Assembly (NCBI RefSeq): GCF_001747085.1
Contig: NZ_MDJD01000014.1
Location: 1-64,000 of the forward strand
Direction of reading: 5' to 3'
Source: Flavivirga aquatica
Lineage (GTDB): Bacteria > Bacteroidota > Bacteroidia > Flavobacteriales > Flavobacteriaceae
DNA length: 64,000 nucleotides
The notes under the pieces were generated by a model, which searched no databases, was not told where the DNA came from, and worked only from the letters and a program-made list of their open reading frames with translations. The first letter of the stretch is position 1, and every line of letters starts with the position of its first letter. Below, in pieces: positions 52,797-63,500 of this stretch. A program made the position numbers and the translations under genes.

Positions 52797-54392
52797 CTAA
52801 TTTTTAATTAACTTTAGACTAGTAATTCCTTGTTCTGTTTTTACTTGCGCAAAATATAATCCTGCTTTTAATGAAGATGCGTCAATTTCTGCTTCGCTAT
52901 CGTTATATTTTAATGACAATACATTTTTACCTAGTACGTCGTATACATTAACAGATTCTATATTTTGATTTTTAGTTCTAATTGTCCATTTATTTTGAGT
53001 TGGATTTGGGTATGCTTCAAAAGCTATTTGCTCAAAACTATTTGTACCTAAAGTCGTTCCTTGATTAGCTGAAAAATAAATATTATCGAAATACACTACT
53101 TTAGATACCAAATCTGATGTAGTCCCTAGCTTAAATTGAAGATAATTTGTTTTATCCCAGCCTTTCCCAACAAAAACAGACAATGGTATATCTACACTTG
53201 TCCAAGCTCCCGTAACTAATGTTCCATCTGAACCTCCTGGTGTTAACTCATAAAAAAACTCTCCTATACCTTCCCCTATAAGTATCATTCTAATTTCTGT
53301 AGCGTCTGAATCGGCAAAATAATCGAAATGTAACCAATTATATGAAGACACATCTGTTTTAGCATTAGTACCTTCTCCATAACCAGCTACAGAAAAATCC
53401 ATTTTTATAACTTCATTAACTGCTCCAGATTGATCTAAATCTGGTTTTCCTGCAAAACTTCCAAATTGATAATCTGACGTCCAAACATTTGTAAAACCTC
53501 CCGTATCTCCATATATGCTTAAAACCTCTGCATTAGGTGTTGATGGTATTGGCGGTGTATTAGGTAGAGTAGCCGTAAAAGATACCGTATAAGTTTCTGT
53601 TGTTGATGCATCTGCCGAAGTAACCAAAACAGTTGCGTCTCCTGGTATTCCTACAGCTTGAGTGATTAAATTTATTGCACTTCCATTAGTTGTTGTTACA
53701 GAAGTAATTTGTGGAACTACAGTAGTACCAATAGGCACTTCATATACATAATCTATGGTTCCAGCCCCAAAAGCATTAATCGTTTCTCCATCTACTTTTA
53801 AATCACTTAAAGTAGCATCTTTTAATGGGTCTGCCGCTGTTTTCCAAAAATAAATATTATCTACATATATATCTATAGGTACTGCACTCCCAGGTCCATT
53901 AGCTGCAAATTTCATTTGTATAACATTATCCCAAGTCATACCTGTAAAACTCGCCTTAGGTATATCTACACTTGTCCAACCTCCCATAGCATGGTTAATT
54001 GTTACAAGCACTTCCCCTACACCTCCTCCATTTATTGGGCTTACTTGTATAATAGATCCCGAAGGATCTGCGTCTGTCCAGATGTCTACATGAAGAAACT
54101 CCATACTTGAAGCATTTTGAGCCTCTAACTCGGTTCCTTGGTAATTGAAATTAGGATAAGCCAAAACAAGGTTTCCTGAACCAGTATCGAATGCACTATT
54201 TATTTGCATATGTCCAGATTGTCCCCAATTAGGATCAAAATTAGTTACATTAACATTTGTATACGCTCCACTAAAAATAGAGATTACATCTCCAGCATCT
54301 CTTGATGGTGGTGCGGTTGGATCTGTAGTTGGTTGAGAATATCCAAAATACGCTATTAATAGAGCTAGTAATAAAGTAATTTTTTTCATCAT
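52797..54392 (-). CDS. Type IX-secreted protein with two similar putative glycan-binding domains
   Basis: This 531-residue protein has a Sec signal (KKITLLLALLIAYFGYSQ). Two related beta-rich domains lie at about 35-187 (DVISIFSGAYTNVNV ... VDNIYFW) and 285-440 (EVLSIYGDTGGFTNV ... YFDNIYFSA), each ending in a DNIYF strand. An Ig/cadherin-like linker (LKDATLSDLKVDGETINAFG) separates them. A Por secretion tail follows (AYPNPTQNKWTIRTKNQNIE ... GLYFAQVKTEQGITSLKLIK). Enzymatic residues are not obvious. It is probably surface-attached or secreted and binds a polysaccharide; the neighbouring glucan locus suggests laminarin. Confidence 0.85.
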   Translation of the reverse strand: MMKKITLLLALLIAYFGYSQPTTDPTAPPSRDAGDVISIFSGAYTNVNVTNFDPNWGQSGHMQINSAFDTGSGNLVLAYPNFNYQGTELEAQNASSMEFLHVDIWTDADPSGSIIQVSPINGGGVGEVLVTINHAMGGWTSVDIPKASFTGMTWDNVIQMKFAANGPGSAVPIDIYVDNIYFWKTAADPLKDATLSDLKVDGETINAFGAGTIDYVYEVPIGTTVVPQITSVTTTNGSAINLITQAVGIPGDATVLVTSADASTTETYTVSFTATLPNTPPIPSTPNAEVLSIYGDTGGFTNVWTSDYQFGSFAGKPDLDQSGAVNEVIKMDFSVAGYGEGTNAKTDVSSYNWLHFDYFADSDATEIRMILIGEGIGEFFYELTPGGSDGTLVTGAWTSVDIPLSVFVGKGWDKTNYLQFKLGTTSDLVSKVVYFDNIYFSANQGTTLGTNSFEQIAFEAYPNPTQNKWTIRTKNQNIESVNVYDVLGKNVLSLKYNDSEAEIDASSLKAGLYFAQVKTEQGITSLKLIKN

Positions 54393-55308
54393 TATTTAGT
54401 TTAAGAGTTATTTAGTTTTTCAATATTCTAAATTTAAATAATGATACTTGATAAGCATGTAAAACAAACCCCTACAAAAAGTATACAACACTAAAAGAAA
54501 ACAAACTTTCTTAGCCCAACCGTTTTAACAGCCTGAAAACACTAATATTTCAAAGGATTAAACCAGAATAAAACACTAGTTGCTTTTACAAGAATATATA
54601 CCATGTTGTGGTCATGTTGTGGTAATCTTTCATAATGTAGTAAACCGTGAATTCTTATAATTTGTATACTACACAAGAAAGTCTATTTTACAATATAAAA
54701 AACACATAAATACAATATAAATTACTGATTTTAAACAAGGCAAACTTATTTTATTTATAAATATTTATAGGTAAATTCATTGAAGTATTTGTCCTACTAA
54801 CTATGTTATACACAATTACTAAACTTCTTAAAAAAAGAAATTGTTATAGGTATTTCTTTTGTAAATTCTACTTAAATTAACGCTTACATGAATAATAAAA
54901 GATTTAAATGTATAACTACCTATAGAGAAATATGCTATTAATTGGTTCTATAGTTTTAAATTCATATTATTATAATAGTGAAGAATAATTTATTATTGTT
55001 TGGGTTAATATGAATGATATGGCACCTTTATAAAAGATGGTTCTTAAAGAAAATATTAAAATGCTTATATACTGAAAAAGAAGTCTTTTATTGGCATTAA
55101 CAGCAATATTATGTGATTGGAGGTTGTATTATTAATGAGTATTAAGATGTATTAGTGCTACTAAAAAAATTATGTATAGGAACAATAAATGACCAGTTAA
55201 AACATAGTTCAGGGTTTAGTACCTAATAATAATTAATCTCATCAATTAACTCAATCTTGATAAATCTATACACCTGATTCAGGTTTACATTGTGGTCTAA
55301 ATATTTTT
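54393..55308. other. 916-bp intergenic stretch, upstream region of the type IX-secreted gene
   Basis: It contains no recognisable gene; stops are frequent in all frames. An 11-base direct tandem repeat, CATGTTGTGGT twice, is at 54602-54623, about 210 bases upstream of the type IX-secreted gene start. It may be a regulator site. The large size suggests a separate promoter region for that gene and end of the glucan operon. Confidence 0.4.
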
Positions 55309-56235
55309 TTAATTACTTTTTTTATAATTAATAAAGAATGAATTGTTAGAAAACTTTAGTTTTTCATTTTTATCCCACAACCCCCAATATGCACCAACAC
55401 TACCTTCATCTCCAACTTTCCATGACTCATCGAAAGATGAAAAATAAAAGATATCAATATTATCTTCTGCAGACCAGTGTTGTGTGTTGATAAAATATTT
55501 TATTGCATTTTCAAAAGAAGGAAGAGCGCCATGTAAACCTTCTCCTTGACTAGGCCACCCAGTTTCGGATATAATTATTTTTTTTCCGTTAGCGACTTTT
55601 ATAACCTGATTAAACATATCTTTCATATAAAGCAAAGCATATTCTACACTACAGCCTTCCCAAAACGGATAACAATTTGCCAATATAAGGTCGCATGCTT
55701 CTGTTATTTTTGGACGTTGAACAAATTCATAATAGGCATCAACATAACCAATAGGAATAGTATGAGGAATCGCATCTTTAACCTGATATATAAAACTTAA
55801 CAATTCTCTTTCATTTAAATCTCCTCGATACATCACCTCATTCCCTACAGCAGCAATATCGACATAACCTTCATGAGCTAACTTAATAAGTCCAGCAATC
55901 TCTTTTTGGTTTATTTCTGGATTATCTCCCAACCAAGCTCCTACTAAAGTTTTAATACCAAACTCTCTGGCTATACGCGGAATTGCTTCATTTCCATCTG
56001 CACAAGAAAAAGAACGAATCCATTTAGTATAAGGCTTTATAATTTTCATACGTTGCCTAATTTGTTTTTCGCTTATTATATCGCTAGGTTTTTGTCCTTC
56101 TTCATATGGACTAAAACATAACCCATGCATACCACCTTTTAAGACTCTTTTAAATACATTTTGTAAGCCTTTTGTAGTTTTATTATCAAGGTCTACCCCT
56201 GCTAATGCCATTACTTTATCTTTTCTAACTGACAT
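55309..56235 (-). CDS. GH17-family beta-1,3-glucanase/transferase, cytoplasmic type
   Basis: This 308-residue protein has no signal peptide, so it should work inside the cell. GH17 motifs are clear: AVGNEVMYRGDL with acid/base Glu133 and ISETGWPSQGEG with nucleophile Glu224; FYFSSFDESWKVGDEGSVGA closes the barrel. It would cleave or transfer beta-1,3-gluco-oligosaccharides. The start may be the Met at residue 9 (MALAGVDLDN). It is the last gene of the locus, 29 bases after the transporter. Confidence 0.9.
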   Translation of the reverse strand: MSVRKDKVMALAGVDLDNKTTKGLQNVFKRVLKGGMHGLCFSPYEEGQKPSDIISEKQIRQRMKIIKPYTKWIRSFSCADGNEAIPRIAREFGIKTLVGAWLGDNPEINQKEIAGLIKLAHEGYVDIAAVGNEVMYRGDLNERELLSFIYQVKDAIPHTIPIGYVDAYYEFVQRPKITEACDLILANCYPFWEGCSVEYALLYMKDMFNQVIKVANGKKIIISETGWPSQGEGLHGALPSFENAIKYFINTQHWSAEDNIDIFYFSSFDESWKVGDEGSVGAYWGLWDKNEKLKFSNNSFFINYKKSN

Positions 56236-56264
56236 ATTTATTTTTTTTATTCATTAACTACATT

Positions 56265-57695
56265 TTACAATTCTCCTCTTCGTTTTACTAATTCTTCTTT
56301 TATTTCACGAGCTCTCTTTTCATCAAGACTATATGTCCACATTACCCAAATAGCCAATGCAGCTGTTATAGCTGGTATAACAATATCTGCTATTCGCAAT
56401 TGAGTCATTGTTTTAGCAGTTTGAATTGCTTCATTTTGATCAAACCCTACTAATTTTAACACTAAACCACCTAGCACTAGCGCTAAAGCCTGTCCTAATT
56501 TTACCATCCACCAATAGATAGCTCCAAATGTGCCTTCTTTACGAGGCATACCATTTTCTAATTCATCTAAATCGCACACATCTGCAGTCATACTCATCAT
56601 TAATGTAAATAAACCACCTAAACCAAATGCCATAAAAGGAATTGGCATAAAAATTAACCACGGGTTTTCTGGACTAAACCCCCACCATTTTAATAAATAT
56701 CCTACTATAGATATAACAGTCGAAATAACAAATGCCTTTCGTTTGCCCCACTTATTTGCTATCCAAGAAACAACTGGAATAACAGCAAAAGCGGTAACCA
56801 TAGCAGTCATTGTAGAGAACCATGCTGGCCAGTTTCCTGCCGCCGCGTAATCTCCATTAAACATATAAAATACGATTATAAAAAAACTAAAAGAAGCAAC
56901 AAGTTGAAAGCCATTAAATACTAAAAATGTAGCGCCGCAAAGCTTCATAAAAGGCTTACTTTTAGAAACCTGCTTAATTCCTTGAAAAAGTTCTTTCATA
57001 TTAGATGATAAGGTTTTTAATGTAATTTCTTTTCTATTTTCCATATTTGCCGAATCTATTCCTCGACAAAATATAGCAGGTAACAACCCCAAAAGAAGAC
57101 AAATTGCTCCCACTATTATAGATAGATTACGCACACCTATAGCTTGGGTAGCAAACAAATTTTCATCTGCAATAAACACCCAAAACCAAGGTACAATCAT
57201 CCATGCAATTTGACCTATTATTTGTGAAAATGCCATTAAACGTGTACGCTCATTATAATCGGATGTCATTTCATAACCCAAACCAATTAAAGGCGTAGCA
57301 AACATCGTATTACCAATTAAAAACAACATTGACAGCGTAAGAAAATACCAAAAATTATAAGTTTGCGAATTATCTGGATTTAGTTGCCATAGTACTGCAA
57401 ATAAAACACCACTTAAAATTGCTCCTACAAAAATATAAGGTCGTCTTCTCCCCCATTTTGAGTTAGTATTGTCCGAAATAAACCCCATAATAGGATCTGT
57501 AATGGCATCAAATATTCTTGGAAGTCCTCCTAATAAACCTGCCAAGAATGGATCCATTCCAAAAGCAGTTAGTAAAAAAAACATAAAAATGCCGAGCGAT
57601 CCAGGTAATAAGTTAAGTACTAAATGTCCTGCTCCAAAGGCTAATTTTTGCCCCATTGGTACTTTTTCTCTTGCCTTTGTTTTATGATTCGACAT
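56265..57695 (-). CDS. GPH/MelB-type sugar transporter (MFS)
   Basis: This 476-residue inner-membrane symporter has about 12 helices. The signature GGLPRIFDAITDPIMGFISD and NSKWGRRRPYIFVGAILSG identifies the glycoside-pentoside-hexuronide family. It is likely to import beta-1,3-gluco-oligosaccharides or laminaribiose released in the periplasm. Its position between GH30 and GH17 genes supports that. Spacing to GH30 is 37 bases. Confidence 0.93.
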   Translation of the reverse strand: MSNHKTKAREKVPMGQKLAFGAGHLVLNLLPGSLGIFMFFLLTAFGMDPFLAGLLGGLPRIFDAITDPIMGFISDNTNSKWGRRRPYIFVGAILSGVLFAVLWQLNPDNSQTYNFWYFLTLSMLFLIGNTMFATPLIGLGYEMTSDYNERTRLMAFSQIIGQIAWMIVPWFWVFIADENLFATQAIGVRNLSIIVGAICLLLGLLPAIFCRGIDSANMENRKEITLKTLSSNMKELFQGIKQVSKSKPFMKLCGATFLVFNGFQLVASFSFFIIVFYMFNGDYAAAGNWPAWFSTMTAMVTAFAVIPVVSWIANKWGKRKAFVISTVISIVGYLLKWWGFSPENPWLIFMPIPFMAFGLGGLFTLMMSMTADVCDLDELENGMPRKEGTFGAIYWWMVKLGQALALVLGGLVLKLVGFDQNEAIQTAKTMTQLRIADIVIPAITAALAIWVMWTYSLDEKRAREIKEELVKRRGEL

Positions 57696-57732
57696 CTTAT
57701 TTAAGTTTTAGTTTATTAATTAGTTTCTTATC

Positions 57733-59229
57733 TCATTTATTTTCTACAAGGGTAATAGTCTGTATTGCCTGAGCACTTATTTTAATATTAATTTTATTTT
57801 CTCCCAATGAAAGCTTTACGTGCTTCTCTTTTATATCTTCATTAAATACGATAACCACAATAGAATCGTCTATATTTTTTGCTGCGGTCACCATCAAATT
57901 ATCATTCGAATTTTTAAACCCAATACGTTTTGCTCCTGGTCTTATATATTTACTAAAATGGGCTAGTGTATAATAGATGGGTGTAAAATAAACCTCATCT
58001 TTTTCTGGATCTACAATGATAGGAGCGACACACCAATTTTTAAACCAATTGGGACCTCCTTGTGTATCTAAAACCATATTCCAATCTACCCAACCATCTA
58101 CCCAGTTATTTAGGCATCCTATTATATCTCTAGCATAACGATATACTGGAACATATTTTGGGTGTAAATATTTTTGGTCTTCTGAAGCCCAATCCCAACC
58201 CCAATCTGTTGCTTCTTTACTCCAATACCATGCATCATCTTTCCATTTTGGAATTTCGGAATCTACACAGGCTTCTGTTTGTATTAAATATTTATTTGGA
58301 GCTTTATTATGCGCATATTGTAAATCATCAGGAAAATAATCGTAGGTACTTTCATACCAATGTACTGCTGTTCCATCATAATATTTAGAGGATGCTTCGT
58401 CTTTATACATAACATCTACCCATTCTTTTAATCCTTCTCTATTTTGGTCGTACCCTAAAATTTTCACTTCTCCTTTTCCATCCGCTTCTAATTTTGGTCC
58501 TAAATGATGCTGCACAAAATCTGTCATTTCTTGTGGCGTAAAATGCATACTCTCCCAGTTATTTCCATTTCCATGTGGTTCATTTTCTACAGTAAGTCCC
58601 CAAATATTTATCCCTTCTTTTTTATAAGCATCTATATATTTTGAAAAAAACAATGCCCAAGTATCATAATATTCAGGAAGTAATTTTCCGCCTACCCAAC
58701 TTTTATTATCTTTCATCCAAGGTGGCGCTGTCCATGGTGAAGCAAATATTTTAAAACCATCTTTTGATGTAAGCATAGCATCTTTAATCATGGGAATAAG
58801 ATCATTACGATCTTCATCAATAGAAAAATTTTCTAAAGACATATCTCCTTCAACAGATGCATAAGAATAATTAGTTAATGAAAAATCGCATGAATTCATA
58901 TGCGTTCTGGTAAGTGAATATCTTGCGCCTTCTTTTCCAAAATAAGCCTCTAAAATTTTATTACGATTTTCTTTACTCAACTCGTTTAACAAATAAGCTG
59001 AAGACTCTGTAAATGCACCTCCAAAACCTATAATAGTTTGAAACTCTTGATTAGGAAAAAGCTGTACATTTATACTATTGTTAGTTGCTTCAAATTTATC
59101 TAGTTTTTGAAGTTTATTACCGCTAGCTGAAGTTTCATAAACTTCAACCTTTAAATGCGCTTGCTTATCAATACAACTAAACATTATTAAAGCAAAAAGT
59201 GAGTACATAGAGTATTTTATTGTTTTCAT
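57733..59229 (-). CDS. GH30-family beta-glucosidase/glucanase lipoprotein
   Basis: This 498-residue protein has a lipoprotein signal (YSLFALIMFSC, Cys 19), so it is periplasmic or on the outer membrane. The catalytic acid/base is Glu217 in TVENEPHG, and the nucleophile Glu319 in LIQTEAC. FQTIIGFGGAFTESSAYLLN is the typical entry. The C-terminal beta domain ends in ITLVENK. Family GH30 subgroups act on beta-1,3- and beta-1,6-glucans; beta-1,6 branches of laminarin are a plausible target. It is 52 bases after the GH17 lipoprotein gene. Confidence 0.93.
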   Translation of the reverse strand: MKTIKYSMYSLFALIMFSCIDKQAHLKVEVYETSASGNKLQKLDKFEATNNSINVQLFPNQEFQTIIGFGGAFTESSAYLLNELSKENRNKILEAYFGKEGARYSLTRTHMNSCDFSLTNYSYASVEGDMSLENFSIDEDRNDLIPMIKDAMLTSKDGFKIFASPWTAPPWMKDNKSWVGGKLLPEYYDTWALFFSKYIDAYKKEGINIWGLTVENEPHGNGNNWESMHFTPQEMTDFVQHHLGPKLEADGKGEVKILGYDQNREGLKEWVDVMYKDEASSKYYDGTAVHWYESTYDYFPDDLQYAHNKAPNKYLIQTEACVDSEIPKWKDDAWYWSKEATDWGWDWASEDQKYLHPKYVPVYRYARDIIGCLNNWVDGWVDWNMVLDTQGGPNWFKNWCVAPIIVDPEKDEVYFTPIYYTLAHFSKYIRPGAKRIGFKNSNDNLMVTAAKNIDDSIVVIVFNEDIKEKHVKLSLGENKINIKISAQAIQTITLVENK

Positions 59230-59281
59230 ATTTTAGAGCTTTAAAACACATTTTTTTTATCATTACAACTAATATTATTTA

Positions 59282-60571
59282 TTAATTAGGAGCTACTATT
59301 TCTTCCATTATTGGTGGCACCAATACATCTTTCATCAACGCTTTTTTGTTACCGTTATATGTTTTTGTTATTTGTTTTCCATTCCTTGTTAATCCATCAA
59401 AAACACCTTTATCTACCTTATCCCATAAAGCATATTTTGCTTGACCTTTTAGGTTTATTAACCCAAAATGATTTTCTGATCCTAACTTATTTGCAGCATC
59501 TTTCCATTGCTCATCAAAAGCTTCAAAATAAAAACATGAGATCTTTTCTTTATTAGACCATTCTCTTATGAATTTATGATAAAGCCCTGCCTTATATTCA
59601 TCTGCTGCTTTCGATCCATTAACACCATAATGTCCATTTGAAACTGTTGTCCAACCTGTTTCACCAATATGCACTGGTTTATTAACTCCTAAACTTTTCA
59701 TATAATCGCATACGGCATTGTATTGTTCTATAGCAAATGTTTTGGCTCGAAACATAGCTGCTTCGATTTTTTCTTCGTCTGAAAGTATAATATCCTCTTC
59801 TGGAACTAACCAAAAGGCAGGATTATAGTGAGAGTTATGCATAGGATAAGTATGCATAGAGATATAATCTACTGCCTTTATGAGGTTAGCCAAATCTTCT
59901 GTATGATAACTTTTATCTCCGCCTCCCCAAGAGGAAAAATCGTCTGAACTGGTTATCCATAAATCTTTAGACAACTTGCCTTCTTTTTTTAAATTCTGCA
60001 AATGGTTTACCCACTTTAAAATAACATTAGGGCGTACAAAATAGCTCGTTGCCCAGTTTACCATAGCTTCATTACCTACAGCTATTATTTTTACTATATC
60101 TGGATATTGCTTAGCTAAAGCTACAGCTCTACCTATTTCGCCTGCATTGGCTTCACTTTCTTTTTCATGGTTTGGGGTTTGTCCTGTCCACGCATTTTTG
60201 CAATCTATCCAGGCTCCCAACATGATATACATTTCGAATTCTGAATTTTCCTTTTTTAATTGACTTATGGCTTTTAATAAATTAGAAGCTTGTTGTAATT
60301 GCACGTTATAGGTTCTTAAAATCTTAATACCCATTGCTGCTAAAATTCTCATATCTTCTTTTAACTCAGCAATAGTGGGTTGCACATCTCGTGACTTGTG
60401 GCGATAACCGCCATAAGAGATTGCCAAATAGTTTGGATTTCCTAAAATATCTGAGGCTGTAATATTTTTTTGTTTTGTCACTGGTACGGTTTCTTTTTTT
60501 GAATTATTTCCACATCCAAACATATAAGTGCACAGGAATAGGATAAATATTTTTTTAAAATTAGTTTTCAT
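59282..60571 (-). CDS. GH17-family beta-1,3-glucanase lipoprotein
   Basis: This 429-residue protein has a lipoprotein signal (IFILFLCTYMFGC, Cys 20). The GH17 barrel shows AVGNEAMVNWA with acid/base Glu168 and IGETGWTTVSNG with nucleophile Glu304. FYFEAFDEQWK is the usual closing motif. It should cut laminarin chains in the periplasm or on the surface. Its start overlaps the stop of the phosphorylase gene (TAATG), so the two are co-translated. Confidence 0.92.
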   Translation of the reverse strand: MKTNFKKIFILFLCTYMFGCGNNSKKETVPVTKQKNITASDILGNPNYLAISYGGYRHKSRDVQPTIAELKEDMRILAAMGIKILRTYNVQLQQASNLLKAISQLKKENSEFEMYIMLGAWIDCKNAWTGQTPNHEKESEANAGEIGRAVALAKQYPDIVKIIAVGNEAMVNWATSYFVRPNVILKWVNHLQNLKKEGKLSKDLWITSSDDFSSWGGGDKSYHTEDLANLIKAVDYISMHTYPMHNSHYNPAFWLVPEEDIILSDEEKIEAAMFRAKTFAIEQYNAVCDYMKSLGVNKPVHIGETGWTTVSNGHYGVNGSKAADEYKAGLYHKFIREWSNKEKISCFYFEAFDEQWKDAANKLGSENHFGLINLKGQAKYALWDKVDKGVFDGLTRNGKQITKTYNGNKKALMKDVLVPPIMEEIVAPN

Positions 60572-63500
60572 TAAAACAAGTTTTTTTTAATTGAAACTTC
60601 TATACGGTCTACAATCCCTGTGCGTTCAAAAATATGTCTTGTCATATTAGTATTAAGACTTAAACTTTCGAACTCTAAAACAGACTCATCATCTAAAACA
60701 ACTTTTAAACTTTCTTTTTCAGATAACTTATAAATTATAGGTATTTGACAATAGGTAAAGCATAAAGAACCTTTACTCAACTCAATTTCTTTTTCTTGCT
60801 TTTTAATACTCCTATATTTAAACGTTTTTTGCGTTTTAATAAATTCATTTTCTCGTAATAAACGGGGGTTAAAACATAGTTCTCCTGCATTTACAAAAAC
60901 ACCTAATTCTCCAAGCCTGCATAACACATCTTCTTTAACTTGTCCTGTCATACCTGGTTGCTGTGCTCCTTTTGTTGCTGGTGTATGCGAATATGGATCG
61001 GTTGGAAAAGCGCCATATAACTCCGGAGATTTATTAACTCCTATTCCTGCTTGTATTTCGTAATAATGCTCCAATAATTTACCTATTACAACATCGCTTT
61101 GATTGGTATTGATAGCTAATAAGCAATTTTCCTGAACTGCCAACAATAGTTTTGATACCATATGCCAATAAATAGACCCTAAACCTTCATATCCATAAAA
61201 GGTTCCTGATCGTCCTGTAAATGCTTTATGATTGAATACGTCTTCAAACATTTCAAGTACCAATTTAGTGTCTTGATCTACTAAATTTTTATATTTTTTT
61301 GGAAGTTTTGCCAATGCTTCTTTTAAGCTATTTGCATTGTTGAAATTACCATTAAAATGGAATTGACCTAAAATATCTTTTTCTATAATTTGGGTATTAC
61401 CATCATTAGTTAATTGGGTAAATAATTGTGATTTTGTTACATATTCATTTGGAATATTATTTTTCTCATCAAAACATGGTAATTCTTTATCTGGGTATAA
61501 AATATAACTGTATTGATCTGGCCTAAATAAAGCACTACTTTTTAAGCTATCTAATAAATTTAGGGCTTCTTGAGGTGATAAATATCCTGAACTTAAAACT
61601 GCTACCTGACCTTCTAACATTTCGGGTAGATATGAAATTGATACTTCTTTATCGTTTTCAATAGTCATTAAATTATAGGCATGATATAAATTATCTTCAC
61701 GCTTATTTGCTTTAATTGTATGTTCTAAATACAGCTTAACTAGCTTAAAGAAACCTAAAAGGTCTTGCTTGTTAATTTTTGATTTTTTATTTGTAAATCC
61801 ATTTTCATAAATACAAGATCTATAATCACTTCCTGCTTTACCTAAACCGTCTAGAACTATTTTTCTATCTTCATTAGATATTACTCCATTAAGAATATGT
61901 TTGTTTACTTCAAGTACACTGGTTAATGTTGAAAAAAACAATTCTAATGCTTCGGATACCTCAACTTCATCTATTTTAGACTTGAATACTATTTTTTCGA
62001 AAAAATTTAAAAACCGTTGCAGATAAAATAACGTTACCATGGACACGCCATTTCCTACTAAAGCGTTATTTGCATCATTCCATTCTGGTCGTTGTGTATT
62101 AAGCCATATACCTGCTTCTGGAATAAAATTTGAAAGTTTAGCAAGTACGGTTACTAGTAATTTTTCTATTAAATTTACTTTGTAAATATTAGCGTTTTTA
62201 TCTTCTAATAAGGCACCATCTGCTCCTATTTGATTCTTTTTTTCGTTAATTTTATCGTTTAATTCATAGTCAAAATCAATAGTATCTTTTGGATTAGTTA
62301 AAATCTCTTCATAGCTTTTAATTTTATATGGTACGTTAGCATATACAAATATATCTTGTATAAACTGCTTTTCTATGGCTCCGGGATAATGATCTTCTGT
62401 AAATTCTAAAAACTTAAGTAAGTAAATAATTTGATGATCGCCCCAGTACCCGATATAAGACCAAGGGTCATTTTCTTCAATAATTTCCCAATCGAATCCA
62501 TCTTTGGTTACACGATATGGATTATAACCATCGAAAGTTGATGCATTAAGAAACTTATAAATCATACTTTCTATAAATTCTGGATATGCATGTGCTAAGG
62601 CTTCCCAATTCTGAAAAATGTCTCGCCAATTCCCTTCATAATCTAATATTTTGGAACCATCTATTTCACTTCTTGTGTTTATAGAAAATTTATTCCATGG
62701 TCTACTTGGATCGCCATGTCTTCGGCTAAATTTTAACGGTAGATATTCTAAACAAAGACGTTTAAAATCTTCGTTATAATTGTTTCTTGCTAAGTTTTTA
62801 ATTTGATTCTGAGTGAAGGTACTAGGCAAATCATTTAGTAAATCTTCTTTAGATTTAAAAACATTTGCATTAGCCTTTTTTATGTACTTTATAAAATCAT
62901 TCTTCTCGATATTATAGTTATTATCGAAAATACCACCTCTCATAATATTAAATAAGGTATTTGAAAAATGTCTGATATTAATTAAAGTATCTGCCGTGAG
63001 CTGTAAACCATCTGAAGCTGTTGCAAGGGCTATTAAGTTTTTAGTACCTATATTAATATCTTCTTGTACATACTTAAGATCTAATTCGCTTTTAATTCGT
63101 TTTGAAATAATCTTAATTTGTGAAATTGTCTGATTAACATTTGCTACAAAACACCATGTTTTAGCCTCTTCAGGTTGTAAATTTAAGGTTGTACTAACAA
63201 AGTATGCTCCTTTCTCTGCTTTTACATCTTCTTCTTGTTGTACTGTTTTACCTGCTCTAAAATTATCTAGTTGTAATGAAGACAATAAGTAAATTGGATT
63301 TTCTAAGCCTAAAGACCAAACTATGCTTGCTTTAAGTGCTTCGCTTGGTTCTGCCTTATCTACAATTATAGCACTTAGAGTATAAATGCCTAATCCTGAT
63401 GTTTTTTGTAATTCGCATCTTTTATAAGCATCTACTAGATTACTTCTGGAGTTTTGTAAATCGGCTCCAACACCGTATGGCACAATATTTTGTAACCCAT

